This document shows positions 8,323 through 17,124 of a stretch of 64,000 nt of DNA, one piece after another. Positions within the stretch are counted from its first letter, which is position 1. Each line of letters begins with the position of its first letter. A program made the position numbers and the translations under genes. Under the pieces are notes generated by a model. That model ran no database searches and was not told the DNA's origin. It saw only the letters and a program-made list of their open reading frames with translations. Source of the stretch: Actinomycetes bacterium (lineage in GTDB: Bacteria; Actinomycetota; Acidimicrobiia; Acidimicrobiales; Palsa-688); the NCBI GenBank assembly GCA_021811865.1, contig JAKAQB010000009.1, positions 1 through 64,000 of the forward strand, given 5' to 3'.

Positions 8323-10022
8323 GTCGCCTTGCTTACCAGGTGCGGCTCCGGGCCCACCTCGAGGCTCCGCTGCACGGCGTCGACCTCCTCCGCCACGCGC
8401 CGCTCGTCCCACCCGAGCTCGGTGGCGAGGAGCCGGGCGACGTCGGGCGCGGCGGCGACCGTCGCCGCCCGGTCCAGCAGGGCAGCGCGCGTCCGGCGGG
8501 CGAGCACGTCCTCGAGGGTCACAGCCATCTCCCGGCGGACCGCCCACACCGCTTCGGCCCTCAGGTAAGGCAGGCCCGGCACCAGCGGCTGGGCGAGGGA
8601 CGGGTCGACGGTGCACATCCCGACGACCGCTCTCGCCTCGGCGCCGTACCGGCCGACGAGGTGATGGTGGGTGTCTCGGTGCTCGAGGAGCGGGCCGCCA
8701 TTCGGCACCCGCTCCGATCCGAGCGCGCCGACGAGCGGCAAGCGTTTCGTGCGGCACCGGTGTGCCTGGCGGCGCACCCCGAGAAGCGGGAGGAGGGCGT
8801 CGACCGTATCCTCCGCCATCCGGCGGTACGTCGTCAGCTTGCCGCCGGTGACGGTGACGAGGCCCTCTGTGGACGTCACCACCCGATGGCGACGGGAGAG
8901 GTCGGCGGACCGCACGTGGTGGTCGCCGGCCAGCAGCGGACGCAGGCCGGCCCAGGAGCCGGTGACGTCCTGCCGCGTGAGACGGGAAGTCGTCCATGTG
9001 TTGACCGTGGCGAGCAGGTTGTCGATGTCGGCGTCGTCGCAGGCCGGAGATCGCAGCCCGCCTTCGTAGTCGCTGTCGGTGGTGCCGACATACGTGTACC
9101 GGCCCGTCGCCGAGGGCGCCTCGACGCCCTGGGCATCCCAAGGGGCGACGAAGATCGTCCGCCGCCCGCCGGGGACGGTCAGGACGGTGGCCCACGAGCA
9201 CGGCAGGCGGTGGGACGGGAGGGCGAGGTGGACGCCCTTGGCTGGCCGGAGATGGGGGACCTCGCGGTCTGCCGGTGACCCCGGCAGGCTCGCCACCTCC
9301 TCGCTCCAGACCCCGGCGGCGTTGACTACCGCTCGGGCGCGCACGATCGTGCCGTCGGCGAGGCGGACGCCGCCGACACGGCCGGCAGGACGGCGGAGGA
9401 GCGCTACGACGGGCGATCGGGTCGCGATGACGGCGCCGTGCACGGCTGCGGTGCGGGCGATGGCGAGGGTCAGGCGAGCGTCGTCGGCTTGGGCGTCCCA
9501 GTAGACGAAGCTGGCGACGAGCCGGTCCGCCCGCAGCCCCGGCACGTGCCGCAGGGTGTCCTCGGCGGTGGTGCGGTGATGGCGGTGGCCGATCCTGACG
9601 CCGCCGCTCAGGTCATAGAGCCACAGGGCAGTCGAGTAGGCGCGGGCGATCCCTTCGGCGACGACGCCTTCACGGCCGAACAGCGGCACGCAGAAGGGCA
9701 ACGGGCGAACGAGGTGCGGGGCGTTGCGCAGCAGGGTCTGGCGCTCGGCGAGCGCCTCGCGGACCAGCCCGAGCTCCCGTTGGTGCAGGTACCGGAGCCC
9801 TCCGTGGACGAACTTGGACGATCGAGACGACGTACCGGACGCCAGGTCCGCCGCCTCGACCAGCGCCGTCCGCAAACCCCGGGTCACGGCGTCGAGGGCC
9901 ACCCCACACCCGGTGATCCCCCCGCCGACGACTACGACGTCGAACTCCTCGGCGGCCAGACGAGCCCGGCTGGCGGTGGCGTCGAAGCGGGCCGGCGGCG
10001 GCAGAGGTCGAGGCGCGGCCAT
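8319..10022 (-). CDS. glpD: Glycerol-3-phosphate dehydrogenase (FAD, aerobic)
   Basis: A 567-residue flavoenzyme with the dinucleotide fold FDVVVVGGGITGCGVALDA near residue 25, the GTSSRSSKFVHGGLRYL signature of GlpD, and the C-terminal helical domain starting around TKRLPLVGA. It oxidises glycerol-3-phosphate to DHAP at the membrane, passing electrons to quinone. It heads a three-gene unit with an alkyl-DHAP-synthase-like enzyme and an FGGY kinase. The start chosen (ATG at 10022) gives the normal family length; longer in-frame starts add an unlikely low-complexity extension and would run into the whiB promoter region. Confidence 0.93.
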   Translation of the reverse strand: MAAPRPLPPPARFDATASRARLAAEEFDVVVVGGGITGCGVALDAVTRGLRTALVEAADLASGTSSRSSKFVHGGLRYLHQRELGLVREALAERQTLLRNAPHLVRPLPFCVPLFGREGVVAEGIARAYSTALWLYDLSGGVRIGHRHHRTTAEDTLRHVPGLRADRLVASFVYWDAQADDARLTLAIARTAAVHGAVIATRSPVVALLRRPAGRVGGVRLADGTIVRARAVVNAAGVWSEEVASLPGSPADREVPHLRPAKGVHLALPSHRLPCSWATVLTVPGGRRTIFVAPWDAQGVEAPSATGRYTYVGTTDSDYEGGLRSPACDDADIDNLLATVNTWTTSRLTRQDVTGSWAGLRPLLAGDHHVRSADLSRRHRVVTSTEGLVTVTGGKLTTYRRMAEDTVDALLPLLGVRRQAHRCRTKRLPLVGALGSERVPNGGPLLEHRDTHHHLVGRYGAEARAVVGMCTVDPSLAQPLVPGLPYLRAEAVWAVRREMAVTLEDVLARRTRAALLDRAATVAAAPDVARLLATELGWDERRVAEEVDAVQRSLEVGPEPHLVSKAT

Positions 10023-10194
10023 GCGTGCACGGTAGGCCAGCGCTTCGATCCCCTTGCAACAGCCGGGCGTCGGGTATGGACACCCGGGGACGGTTCCGGC
10101 AAGAATGGCCTTCTTCCCAGAGCCCCCACCAGTCCCGCTGCCGGCAGGACCAGGTGGCGGGAGACCGTCGACCCCACGAGGAACCGCTGTGGAC

Positions 10195-10431
10195 ATGCCC
10201 AAGACCCTCGGTTGGCGCAACAAGGCGGCCTGCCGGGGCGTCGATCCGGACATCTTCTACCCGCTGACCGACGACGAAGCGGAAGAAGCCCGGGCGATCT
10301 GCTACGGCTGCCATGTCCGCCAGGCCTGCCTCGAGTGGGCGATCGGCAACCGGGAGCGCGACGGCGTGTGGGGCGGCGCCACCGAACGCGAGCGGCGACG
10401 GATGATCCGCCAGCGCCGCCGGTCCGCCTAG
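10195..10431 (+). CDS. WhiB-family [4Fe-4S] transcription factor
   Basis: A 78-residue WhiB-like protein. The cluster ligands are Cys13, Cys36, Cys39 and Cys45 (C-x22-C-x2-C-x5-C), followed by the GVWGG turn and a basic tail (ERRRMIRQRRR) that contacts DNA. These proteins occur in Actinomycetota and their phages; they bind the housekeeping sigma factor and respond to redox or nitric oxide. Which WhiB paralogue this is cannot be told from the sequence alone. An in-frame GTG lies 6 bases upstream. It is divergent from glpD, sharing a 172-base gap. Confidence 0.93.
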   Translation: MPKTLGWRNKAACRGVDPDIFYPLTDDEAEEARAICYGCHVRQACLEWAIGNRERDGVWGGATERERRRMIRQRRRSA

Positions 10432-10507
10432 CGACCTCGGGGGCCTCAGCCTCACGCCGCCGACTCCGCCACGCCGCTGCGTGCCGGCGGGCCTTGCCGA
10501 CCTGCCC

Positions 10508-10538
10508 GGCGGGCGGTCGCCGGCCCCGACCGCCCGCC
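10508..10538 (+). terminator. 12-bp hairpin between whiB and trpD
   Basis: GGCGGGCGGTCG (10508-10519) and CGACCGCCCGCC (10527-10538) are perfect partners around a 7-base loop, 16 bases before the trpD start. It probably ends the whiB transcript, but its closeness to trpD leaves room for a role in the trpD leader. No T-tract follows. Confidence 0.55.
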
Positions 10539-10554
10539 CGCTACGGTCAGGTCC

Positions 10555-11640
10555 GTGTCCGATCCCGTGACGTTGGAGGAGCTCGGCGGGTGGCCGGGCG
10601 TCTTCGGGCGCCTGGCGAGGCGTTCCAACCTGAGCGCCGAGGAGGCGGCGGTGGCCCTCGGTGAGATCCTTGCCGGGGAGGCGAGCCCGGCGCAGATCGC
10701 GGCCTTCGCATTTGGGCTGCGGTGCAAGGGCGAGACCGTCGACGAGATGCGGGGGCTCGTGGCGGCGATGCTCGCTGCCGCGGAGCCGGTGCAGCTCCCC
10801 GCGGCGGTGCGGGAACGGGCGGTGGACACCTGCGGCACCGGGGGCGACCGGAGCGGGACGATCAACGTGTCGACCATCGCCGCTGTCGTCGTCGCCGGCG
10901 CTGGCGTCCCGGTCTGCAAGCACGGCGGCCGGGCAGCCAGCTCCCTCGCTGGATCAGCCGACGTGCTGGAGTCGCTCGGGGTCGCCGTCGCGCTCGGCCC
11001 GGTAGGCGTCACCCGGTGTGTCGAGGAAGCGGGCATCGGGTTTTGCTTCGCGCCCCGCTACCACGCGGCGATGCGCCACGCGATCCCCGTCCGGCGAGAG
11101 CTCGGCGTCCCGACGGCATTCAACTTCCTCGGTCCTCTTGCCAACCCGGCACGGATCGTGCGCCAGGTCGTCGGCGTCGGCGACCCGGCGATGGCTCCCA
11201 CCATGCTCGGGGTCCTGACCGGCAACGGCGCGACCCACGTCGCCGTCGTCCACGGGGCAGGCGGTCTGGACGAGCTGTCCACCACGGGCGTGTCGACGCT
11301 GCTCACCACTCGTGGTGAGCAGCAGGTGCACCCGTCCGAGGTGGGGTTGGGCACGGCCCGGCTCGAGGATCTACGTGGCGGCGACGCTGCTGCCAACGCG
11401 ACCGCCGCCCTCCGCGTCCTGGCGGGGGAGCGAGGGCCGCACAGGGACATCGTGGTCCTCAACGCCGCTGCCGGCCTGGTGGTCGGGGGGGCGGCCGACG
11501 ACCTCGGCGCCGGGGTGGCGCTGGCGGCGGAGGCCATCGACTCGGGGGCGGCGCAGGGTGCCCTCGACCGCCTGGTACGCCTGTCGAGGGAGGAGGCCCG
11601 CCGGGAGGGCGCCTCGCTCGCAGGGTCAGGGTCCAGCTGA
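10555..11640 (+). CDS. trpD: Anthranilate phosphoribosyltransferase
   Basis: A 361-residue type III phosphoribosyltransferase. The PRPP loop DTCGTGGD, NVSTIAA, KHGGRAASSLAGSADVLE and NFLGPLANP appear in the expected order. It joins anthranilate to PRPP, the second committed step of tryptophan synthesis. The usual HGNRAAS reads HGGRAAS here, an Asn-to-Gly change in a substrate-contact loop that deserves a look. The gene stands apart from other trp genes. The GTG at 10555 gives a normal N-terminus. Confidence 0.94.
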   Translation: MSDPVTLEELGGWPGVFGRLARRSNLSAEEAAVALGEILAGEASPAQIAAFAFGLRCKGETVDEMRGLVAAMLAAAEPVQLPAAVRERAVDTCGTGGDRSGTINVSTIAAVVVAGAGVPVCKHGGRAASSLAGSADVLESLGVAVALGPVGVTRCVEEAGIGFCFAPRYHAAMRHAIPVRRELGVPTAFNFLGPLANPARIVRQVVGVGDPAMAPTMLGVLTGNGATHVAVVHGAGGLDELSTTGVSTLLTTRGEQQVHPSEVGLGTARLEDLRGGDAAANATAALRVLAGERGPHRDIVVLNAAAGLVVGGAADDLGAGVALAAEAIDSGAAQGALDRLVRLSREEARREGASLAGSGSS

Positions 11641-11698
11641 CGGCTCCGCCCGGGAGCTGCGGCTGGTGCGGGCCCGCGGGTCCCCTCCGGGGCCATGG

Positions 11699-12712
11699 TC
11701 ACGGCGCAGCTCCGACGTCGACGATGACCTTGCCGAACCTCGTCGGCTCCTCCATGGCGGTGAGCGCTTGGGCTGCTGCCTCCAACGGGTAGCGGCGGTC
11801 GACGACGGGCCGCCAGGTCGCCCGCCTCACGTGCTGCAGGAGATGCTGGCAGTCGCGGGGGCTGCCCATCGACGTGCCGAGCAGGCTGCGCCACTGCCAG
11901 TAGACCTCGTCGACGGCCAGGGTCGCCGTGGAGCCGCCCGTGTCGCCGAATGACACCAGACGGCCACCAGGGCGGAGCACGCGCAGTGCCGACGGCCATG
12001 TCGGGGCGCCGTAGCCGTCGACCACGGCGTCCAACGGCCCGCCGGCCATCTCGAGGAGTTGGTGGGGCCACAGCGGATCGCGGTAGGAGACACCGCCGGC
12101 GCAGCCCAAGGCGACGGCTCTGTCGATCTTCGCCGCCTGCCCCGAGGTGACGTAGACCCGGGCGCCGAGGGCAACGCCGATCTGGAGGGCGAAGGTCGCG
12201 ACGCCTCCCCCAGCCCCGGTCACGAGGAGGGATTGCTCCGGGCCGGCTCGGGCGCAGACGTTGACCGCACGCCACGCTGTCAGGCCACTGAGGCCGAGGG
12301 CTGCCGCTTCCGCCCAGTCGAGGTGGGGCGGCTTGGGGTGGGCGTTGGGGGCGGGTACGACGACGCGATCAGCGAGGGTCCCCGGCGTAGGGGCACCGAG
12401 GATGTCGAACGCCGGCCCGGGGCAGTCCTCCCGGTCACCCCAACCGAGGGTGGGGTCGATCACGACCTCCTCCCCGACGGTCGGCGCGGACACTCCTGCG
12501 CCGACGGCGACGACCCGACCGGCGGCGTCGGAACCCAACGTGACGGGGAGCTCGCAATAGCCGTCGTAGCGGACGACCCAGAGATCCCGACGGTTCAGGG
12601 CCGCTGCCATCACCGCTACGGCGACCTCGCCCGGTCCGGGCTCGGGGTCAGGCACCTCCCGGACACTGACCGAGGGCGGCCAGCCGAAGGCGGAGAGCTG
12701 AGCGGCGCGCAC
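11699..12712 (-). CDS. Medium-chain alcohol dehydrogenase/quinone oxidoreductase
   Basis: A 337-residue MDR-family enzyme with the GroES-like N-terminal half (LNRRDLWVVRYDGY, LGSDAAGRVVAVG) and an NAD(P)-binding half with LLVTGAGGGVATFALQIG at about 160. The structural-zinc cysteine cluster of classic alcohol dehydrogenases is missing; only a lone CPG remains at about residue 98, so a zinc-free quinone oxidoreductase type is more likely. The substrate is unknown. It converges with trpD (58-base gap). Confidence 0.85.
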   Translation of the reverse strand: MRAAQLSAFGWPPSVSVREVPDPEPGPGEVAVAVMAAALNRRDLWVVRYDGYCELPVTLGSDAAGRVVAVGAGVSAPTVGEEVVIDPTLGWGDREDCPGPAFDILGAPTPGTLADRVVVPAPNAHPKPPHLDWAEAAALGLSGLTAWRAVNVCARAGPEQSLLVTGAGGGVATFALQIGVALGARVYVTSGQAAKIDRAVALGCAGGVSYRDPLWPHQLLEMAGGPLDAVVDGYGAPTWPSALRVLRPGGRLVSFGDTGGSTATLAVDEVYWQWRSLLGTSMGSPRDCQHLLQHVRRATWRPVVDRRYPLEAAAQALTAMEEPTRFGKVIVDVGAAP

Positions 12713-12718
12713 GGCGGG

Positions 12719-12832
12719 TCAGCCGGTGTGACCGTCGGCGCTGGCCGGCGCCTCGGCACCGCTGCAACGGTAGGAGATCTTGTGCATCTTGAGCTCCATG
12801 AAGGTCTCGGTGCCCCGCACGCCAGGATGGGC
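12719..12832 (-). pseudogene. C-terminal remnant of an Lrp/AsnC-type regulator
   Basis: The minus strand reads AHPGVRGTETFMELKMHKIS and then a short tail to a TGA at 12719. The GVRGTETF pattern is the last strand of the Lrp/AsnC ligand-binding (RAM) domain, where a xPGVxxTET motif is typical. Everything upstream is missing, because the frame opens directly after the stop codon of the 12836-13411 gene. A 33-residue peptide from the GTG at 12820 is possible, but a decayed gene end is likelier. Confidence 0.45.
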
Positions 12833-12835
12833 CGG

Positions 12836-13411
12836 TCAGCGAAGGGGTGGTGACGCCGGCCCGGGCCGGGCCCGCAGGTCAGCCAGCGCGGCCTCGTAGG
12901 CGTCGAGCAGCTCCTCCGCCGGCGCGGCGGGCGTCGGCGGAGGGGATCGGTCCAGCTCGGCCCGGAGCCGGGCGAGTCGCCTGGCCCCGGCCTCGACGGC
13001 CCGGACCTCGGAGGCGAGCGCCGGCAGGTGCACGCGTCGCCACGCCCCGCCGCGCCGGTCCATCTCCGCAAGGCGGGCGTCGGTCTGCAGCGCCCGCTGG
13101 AGCAGCTCCTCGGCGGCGGCGTCCAGCACCGAGGGAGAAGGGTCACGCCCTCGGCGCCGACGGCCTGGCCGCCCTGGGCCCATGAGGGAGGTGGCGGCGG
13201 ACTGGAGCAACGCGCACGCCCGCTGAAGGCGACGGTGGAGCAGAGCCGGGCGCCGGGGGCTCCACCGCCAGGCGAGCGGTGCGTCCGTCCGGTGGTCCGG
13301 CACGAGGCGGTTGGCTCGCCGCAGGCCCCGCAACGCGACACCAACGGTGAGCGAGACCGCGACGGCGCTCGCGGCGAGCACACCTGCCAGCACCTCGAGC
13401 ACAACGTGCAC
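12836..13411 (-). CDS. Hypothetical protein with one N-terminal membrane helix
   Basis: A 191-residue protein I do not recognise. Residues 1-30 (VLEVLAGVLAASAVAVSLTV) form a hydrophobic helix with a short outer end, followed by a basic stretch (LRGLRRANR). A long alpha-helical, Arg/Glu/Ala-rich cytoplasmic part follows, containing heptad-like LEEQ-type segments at about 100-150. It looks like a membrane-anchored coiled-coil protein. It is divergent from the small Cys-rich gene at 13622. GTG start. Confidence 0.6.
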   Translation of the reverse strand: MHVVLEVLAGVLAASAVAVSLTVGVALRGLRRANRLVPDHRTDAPLAWRWSPRRPALLHRRLQRACALLQSAATSLMGPGRPGRRRRGRDPSPSVLDAAAEELLQRALQTDARLAEMDRRGGAWRRVHLPALASEVRAVEAGARRLARLRAELDRSPPPTPAAPAEELLDAYEAALADLRARPGPASPPLR

Positions 13412-13621
13412 GCCACCGATCGTACGGCCCGTCCCGCCGGCGCCGGTAGGGGTGGCTCAGGAGGCTCGGTGCGCCAACGCGACGTCCCCTGCACCCGGGC
13501 TGCGGGCCGGACCAACACGTGGTCGGACGCTGGACGCGTGCAACCTGACCGCACACTGTAGGCGCACATGCGTTCGCTGTCCTGCACTTGGCGGTCACAC
13601 CCTGTCGTCAGTATGGAGGGC

Positions 13622-13822
13622 ATGACGCTCACGATTGATTGCGCCGACTGCCGGATGCAGCACACCCCGGTGTGCGAGGACTGCGTGGTGACCTTCATCT
13701 GCGGGCACGACGCTGGCGACGCGCTGGTGATCCACGCCGCCGAGGAGCGAGCCGTCCGGTTGCTCTCGCGGGCCGGTCTCGTGCCCCGCCTCCGCCACGA
13801 AGCCAGAGCCGGCTGCGCGTGA
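13622..13822 (+). CDS. Small Cys-rich protein, possible zinc knuckle
   Basis: A 66-residue protein with cysteines in CADC, CEDC and a later FICGH: Cys7, Cys10, Cys18, Cys21 and Cys28. The two CxxC pairs 8 residues apart suggest one zinc or iron-sulfur site. I believe similar short proteins are common in Actinomycetota, but I cannot name a function. GGAGG lies 5 bases before the ATG, which fixes the start; an in-frame upstream ATG at 13568 lacks such a site. The next gene, sepH, starts 110 bases downstream on the same strand. Confidence 0.72.
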   Translation: MTLTIDCADCRMQHTPVCEDCVVTFICGHDAGDALVIHAAEERAVRLLSRAGLVPRLRHEARAGCA

Positions 13823-13932
13823 AGCCGCTTGATCGCCTGTCGCTCCCCTGGGGCCTCCCCGGCGGTGGGAGAGGCAACTGCTAGCGTTCCGGCGACCGGC
13901 CCGGGGAGCGGGCCTTACCCGTCGCCGCGGGA

Positions 13933-15327
13933 GTGCCCTTGCTCGAGCTCCATGTCGTCGGAGTGGACGCCGAGGCCCGTGCCCTCCTGCTGTCGGACCG
14001 CACCGATGGGCGTGGTGGGCGGTTCTGGGTGCGGGTGGATGACCACTTCGTGGTCACCGTCGACCAGGCGATCGTCGAGACAGCTCGGCAACCGGGGAGC
14101 TCCCGCCGTCCGGCGCGGGCAGCCCCGGCCTACCCGCCGGCGTCCCCGGCGCCACTCGGTGACCAGTCTCCCCAAGCCACACCGGGCCAGCCGCCACGGG
14201 GCAAGGCCCCGCCGCCCCCGTCTGCTGCGCCGCCCCCGTCTGCTGCGCCACCCTCGCCTGCGGCGCCGCCCCCGTCTGCTGCGCCACCCTCGCCTGCGGC
14301 GCCACCCTCGCCTGCGGCACCGTCGTGGCCGGCGCGGGCTGTTCCATCGTCGCATCCGGCGGCCCGGCCGCTTCCCGGTCCGGTCAGCGCGCTCAGCCCT
14401 CGGGAGATCCAGGCCCGCCTCCGGCAGGGTCGGACCGTCGCCGAGGTGGCGAAGGAGGCAGGCGTCGGGGTCGACTGGATCGAGCGGTTCGCGGCGCCGA
14501 TCCTCGCCGAGCAGCATGCGGCCGTCGAGCGGGCAGGCGCCCTGCGCTTCGCCGCCCCCCACAAGGGCGAATCCGCCCTGCCGCTCGCCGAGGCGGTCCG
14601 CCGGAACCTGCTGCGGCGTGGTGTCCGGCTGTCCCCGGCTGAGATCGCCGCCCGGTGGTCGGCATTCCACCAGGACGCCGGCCAGTGGATCGTCCGCTTC
14701 GAGTACGAGCACCGCCAGCGCGCCTACCGGGCCGACTGGCTCGTCGACCTCCATTCCCGGACGCTGTCGGCCATCAGCCCCCTGGGGGCCCAGCTTGCCT
14801 TCGCCGACGACGCTTCGACAGCGTCCGTGCTCCTTCCAGCTGACCAGCGGCCAGCCCGCCCGGCGCGACCCGCCGCCGGCCGCCCGGCCCGCTCCGGGCG
14901 CCCTGCCCCCTTTACCGCCGCCGGCCTCGCCGGCGACCGGGGCTCGCCCCCGCGCTCGACGTCGGCGTCCTCCTCTGACGAAGAGAGCGACGGGAGCCTC
15001 GCCGGCGACCGGGGCTCGCCCCCGCGCTCGGCGAGGGCACCCCGGGAGCGGGTTGCGGCGACGACCCGGGTGCCTGCGGGCGCTCGCGCCACGCTGCCGC
15101 CCAACACGCCGGGCGACCACGCCGAGGAGCGACGGGTGGATGGCGAGGCGGCCGGAGCGGGTGGGAAGGCGCCGCCCGGCGGCCGGTCGCGGGTGACCGG
15201 GGTGCCGAGGGGGGCAGGAGGAGAGGTCCCTGCCGACGTGCCCGATGCTCTGCCGCCGACTGGCGCCGGGCCCTCCCGCCGGCGACGGACCGAGCCGCCG
15301 CCTGGACGGGCCCAGCGCCTCCGCTGA
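13933..15327 (+). CDS. sepH: SepH-like septation protein
   Basis: A 464-residue protein. An N-terminal beta-rich domain (1-50, LLELHVVGVDAEARALLLS) and a helix-turn-helix block from about residue 153 (SPREIQARLRQGRTVAEVAKEAGV, cut here by a few residues) match the DUF3071/SepH family. SepH binds FtsZ through its HTH-like domain and promotes Z-ring assembly in Actinomycetota. Between the two parts lies a Pro/Ala/Ser linker made of six 18-bp repeats. The C-terminal 170 residues are disordered, rich in Arg/Pro/Gly, and contain a duplicated LAGDRGSPPRS. The linker is longer than I would expect. GTG start. Confidence 0.85.
   Translation: MPLLELHVVGVDAEARALLLSDRTDGRGGRFWVRVDDHFVVTVDQAIVETARQPGSSRRPARAAPAYPPASPAPLGDQSPQATPGQPPRGKAPPPPSAAPPPSAAPPSPAAPPPSAAPPSPAAPPSPAAPSWPARAVPSSHPAARPLPGPVSALSPREIQARLRQGRTVAEVAKEAGVGVDWIERFAAPILAEQHAAVERAGALRFAAPHKGESALPLAEAVRRNLLRRGVRLSPAEIAARWSAFHQDAGQWIVRFEYEHRQRAYRADWLVDLHSRTLSAISPLGAQLAFADDASTASVLLPADQRPARPARPAAGRPARSGRPAPFTAAGLAGDRGSPPRSTSASSSDEESDGSLAGDRGSPPRSARAPRERVAATTRVPAGARATLPPNTPGDHAEERRVDGEAAGAGGKAPPGGRSRVTGVPRGAGGEVPADVPDALPPTGAGPSRRRRTEPPPGRAQRLR
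14212..14319. repeat. Six 18-bp tandem repeats inside sepH
   Basis: Six in-frame units, each 18 bases, starting CCGCCCCCGTCTGCTGCG or the variant CCACCCTCGCCTGCGGCG. They encode PPPSAA/PPSPAA and form the flexible linker. Near-identity of units suggests recent slippage. Confidence 0.9.
14925..15030. repeat. 34-bp direct repeat inside sepH
   Basis: Perfect 34-base copies at 14925-14958 and 14997-15030, in the same reading frame, encode LAGDRGSPPRS twice in the disordered tail. The 72-base period marks a recent duplication. Confidence 0.9.
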
Positions 15328-15335
15328 CGGCGGAG
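15319..15335 (+). terminator. Hairpin spanning the sepH stop codon
   Basis: CTCCGC and GCGGAG flank a 5-base loop that contains the sepH TGA. No T-tract follows. It is a possible terminator or 3'-end stabiliser before the glycosyltransferase gene. Confidence 0.35.
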
Positions 15336-15451
15336 CTCCGGATGAGCTAAGGAGCTGCCCTTGGTGGACGAGTGAGGAAGGCGAGTGATCGAACGGATCG
15401 GCACCTGCCATGCTGACCGTCACCGGAGCCCCTCGACGGAGCCCCTCGCCC

Positions 15452-16588
15452 ATGCGCCACCTCCTCGTCACCAACGACTTCCCGCCCAAGACCGGGGGCA
15501 TCCAGTCCTACCTCTGGGAGCTGTGGCGCCGGCTGCCGCCCGGCGACGTGGTGGTGCTCACGACGCCGCATCCGCGAGCGGCGCGCTTCGACCCCGAACA
15601 GTCGTTCCCAATCGTCCGCACCCATGAGCCCGTCCTCCTCCCCAACCCGCTCGTCACCCGGCGGATACGCAGCCTCGCCCGGGAGAGCGGTGCCGGGGCG
15701 GTGGTCCTCGACCCCGCCCTGCCCCTCGGGCTCCTCGGTCCGGGTATCGGGATGCCATACGCAGTCGTGCTGCACGGCGCCGAGGTGGCCGTGCCCGGTC
15801 GCCTGCCCGGCACCCGCCAGGCGCTGGAGCGGGTGCTCTCCCACGCCTCACTGGTCATCGCCGCCGGCGGGTACCCCGAGGCCGAGGCGCGTCGCGCCAT
15901 GGGGGGCGCCCCCCTGCCGCCTGTGGCGCGGATACCCCCGGGCGTCGACGTGGGGCGGTTCACGCCGCTGCCCGCCATCGAGCGTGCCGCCATGCGGACC
16001 CGCCTCGGCCTCGATCCTTCTGCCCCGCTCGTCGTCAGCGTCAGCCGGCTCGTGCCCCGCAAGGGGATGGACACGCTCATCCACGCCGCCACCCGCCTTC
16101 GGCCGACGTACCCGGACCTGCAGGTCGTCATCGGCGGCACCGGGCGCGACGAGGGGCGCCTCGCCCGCCTCGTAGGCCGGACTGGCGCCTCGGTCCGCAT
16201 GCTCGGTTGGGTGGCCGATGCCGACCTGCCCGGCCTGTACGCCTGCGCCGACGTGTTCGTCCTGTGCTGCCGCAACCGGTGGGGCGGCCTCGAACAGGAG
16301 GGCTTCGGGACCATATTCCTCGAGGCGGCGGCGGCAGGGGTCCCCTCGGTCGCCGGGCGCAGCGGCGGTGCGGCCGAGGCGGTCGTCGACGGCGAGACGG
16401 GGACGGTGGTCGAACGCTCCGATGACCCCGCGGCGCTGGCCGACGCCATCAGCGACCTCCTCGCCGACCCGCAGCGGGCCCGCAAGGAAGGCCAGGCGGC
16501 GCGCTCACGGGTGGAGGAGTCGTTCTCCTACGACGTCCTCGCCGGACAGCTGTCGGCGGCGCTGGCGAGCCTCGGGGCGCGCCGGTGA
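15452..16588 (+). CDS. GT4 glycosyltransferase, PimB-like
   Basis: A 378-residue GT-B glycosyltransferase. It begins MRHLLVTNDFPPKTGGIQSY, the donor/acceptor start typical of actinobacterial PimB (mannosyltransferase of phosphatidylinositol mannoside synthesis). The C-terminal nucleotide-sugar half has SVSRLVPRKGMDTLI and the EX7E region EQEGFGTIFLEAAAAG. It likely transfers mannose or another hexose to a lipid at the inner membrane face. The start ATG at 15452 matches the family; an earlier ATG adds a nonconserved tail. The next gene's region overlaps its end. Confidence 0.85.
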   Translation: MRHLLVTNDFPPKTGGIQSYLWELWRRLPPGDVVVLTTPHPRAARFDPEQSFPIVRTHEPVLLPNPLVTRRIRSLARESGAGAVVLDPALPLGLLGPGIGMPYAVVLHGAEVAVPGRLPGTRQALERVLSHASLVIAAGGYPEAEARRAMGGAPLPPVARIPPGVDVGRFTPLPAIERAAMRTRLGLDPSAPLVVSVSRLVPRKGMDTLIHAATRLRPTYPDLQVVIGGTGRDEGRLARLVGRTGASVRMLGWVADADLPGLYACADVFVLCCRNRWGGLEQEGFGTIFLEAAAAGVPSVAGRSGGAAEAVVDGETGTVVERSDDPAALADAISDLLADPQRARKEGQAARSRVEESFSYDVLAGQLSAALASLGARR

Positions 16589-16662
16589 GCCCGGGGACGA
16601 CCGGAGCCGGGAGTGGGTTGGGTACCGTAAATGCGGGCGAAGCAGCCCGAGGAGGGACGCAC

Positions 16663-17124
16663 GTGCAGGAGCAGGTCACAGAGCGCATGGTGATCCGGGG
16701 CCGCCCCCAACACTGCTACGCCGTGCTGACGGCCTTCGAGGCGTACCCGGAGTGGGCAGCGGACATAAAGGCGGTTACCGTCGACGAGCGCGATGAGGAG
16801 GGCCGGGCCCGGTTGGTGACGTTCCGTGCGGCCGCCTTCGGTCGCAGCACCTCGTACACGCTGCGCTACGACTACGACCGGGCCCCCGGCGAGCTGGCGT
16901 GGGTCCAGGTCACCGGCGACCTGACCCGCCGCCTCGACGGCGCCTACGTCCTCGAACCGGCGGGTGACGAAGCGACCGAGATCCGCTACGACCTCGTGGT
17001 CGAGCTGAAGGTGCCCCTGCCCGGCTTCGTGAAGCGCCGGGCCGAGGGCCGGATCATGGGCACCGCCCTCCGGGAGCTGAAGGCCCGGGTCGAGCAGGAC
17101 GAGGCCCTCCGCCAGCCGCGGTAG
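16663..17124 (+). CDS. SRPBCC-fold (START-like) protein
   Basis: A 153-residue protein of the polyketide cyclase/dehydrase (SRPBCC) type: ERMVIRGRPQHCYAVLTAFE followed by YPEWAADIKAV and a beta-rich middle, ending in a long C-terminal helix. The fold makes a hydrophobic cavity for lipids or aromatic ligands; the ligand is unknown. The GTG at 16663 follows an AGGAGGG by six bases, so I prefer it to the GTG at 16585, which would overlap the glycosyltransferase stop (GTGA). The stop codon lies in a 9-bp tandem repeat. Confidence 0.8.
   Translation: MQEQVTERMVIRGRPQHCYAVLTAFEAYPEWAADIKAVTVDERDEEGRARLVTFRAAAFGRSTSYTLRYDYDRAPGELAWVQVTGDLTRRLDGAYVLEPAGDEATEIRYDLVVELKVPLPGFVKRRAEGRIMGTALRELKARVEQDEALRQPR

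Noticed and set aside
10432..10554. Tryptophan attenuator before trpD
   Set aside because: There is a strong hairpin but no leader peptide with Trp codons and no alternative antiterminator pairing that I can see.
16585..16662. Upstream GTG start for the SRPBCC gene
   Set aside because: It overlaps the glycosyltransferase stop, but the added 26 residues are low-complexity, and a strong AGGAGGG supports the GTG at 16663.
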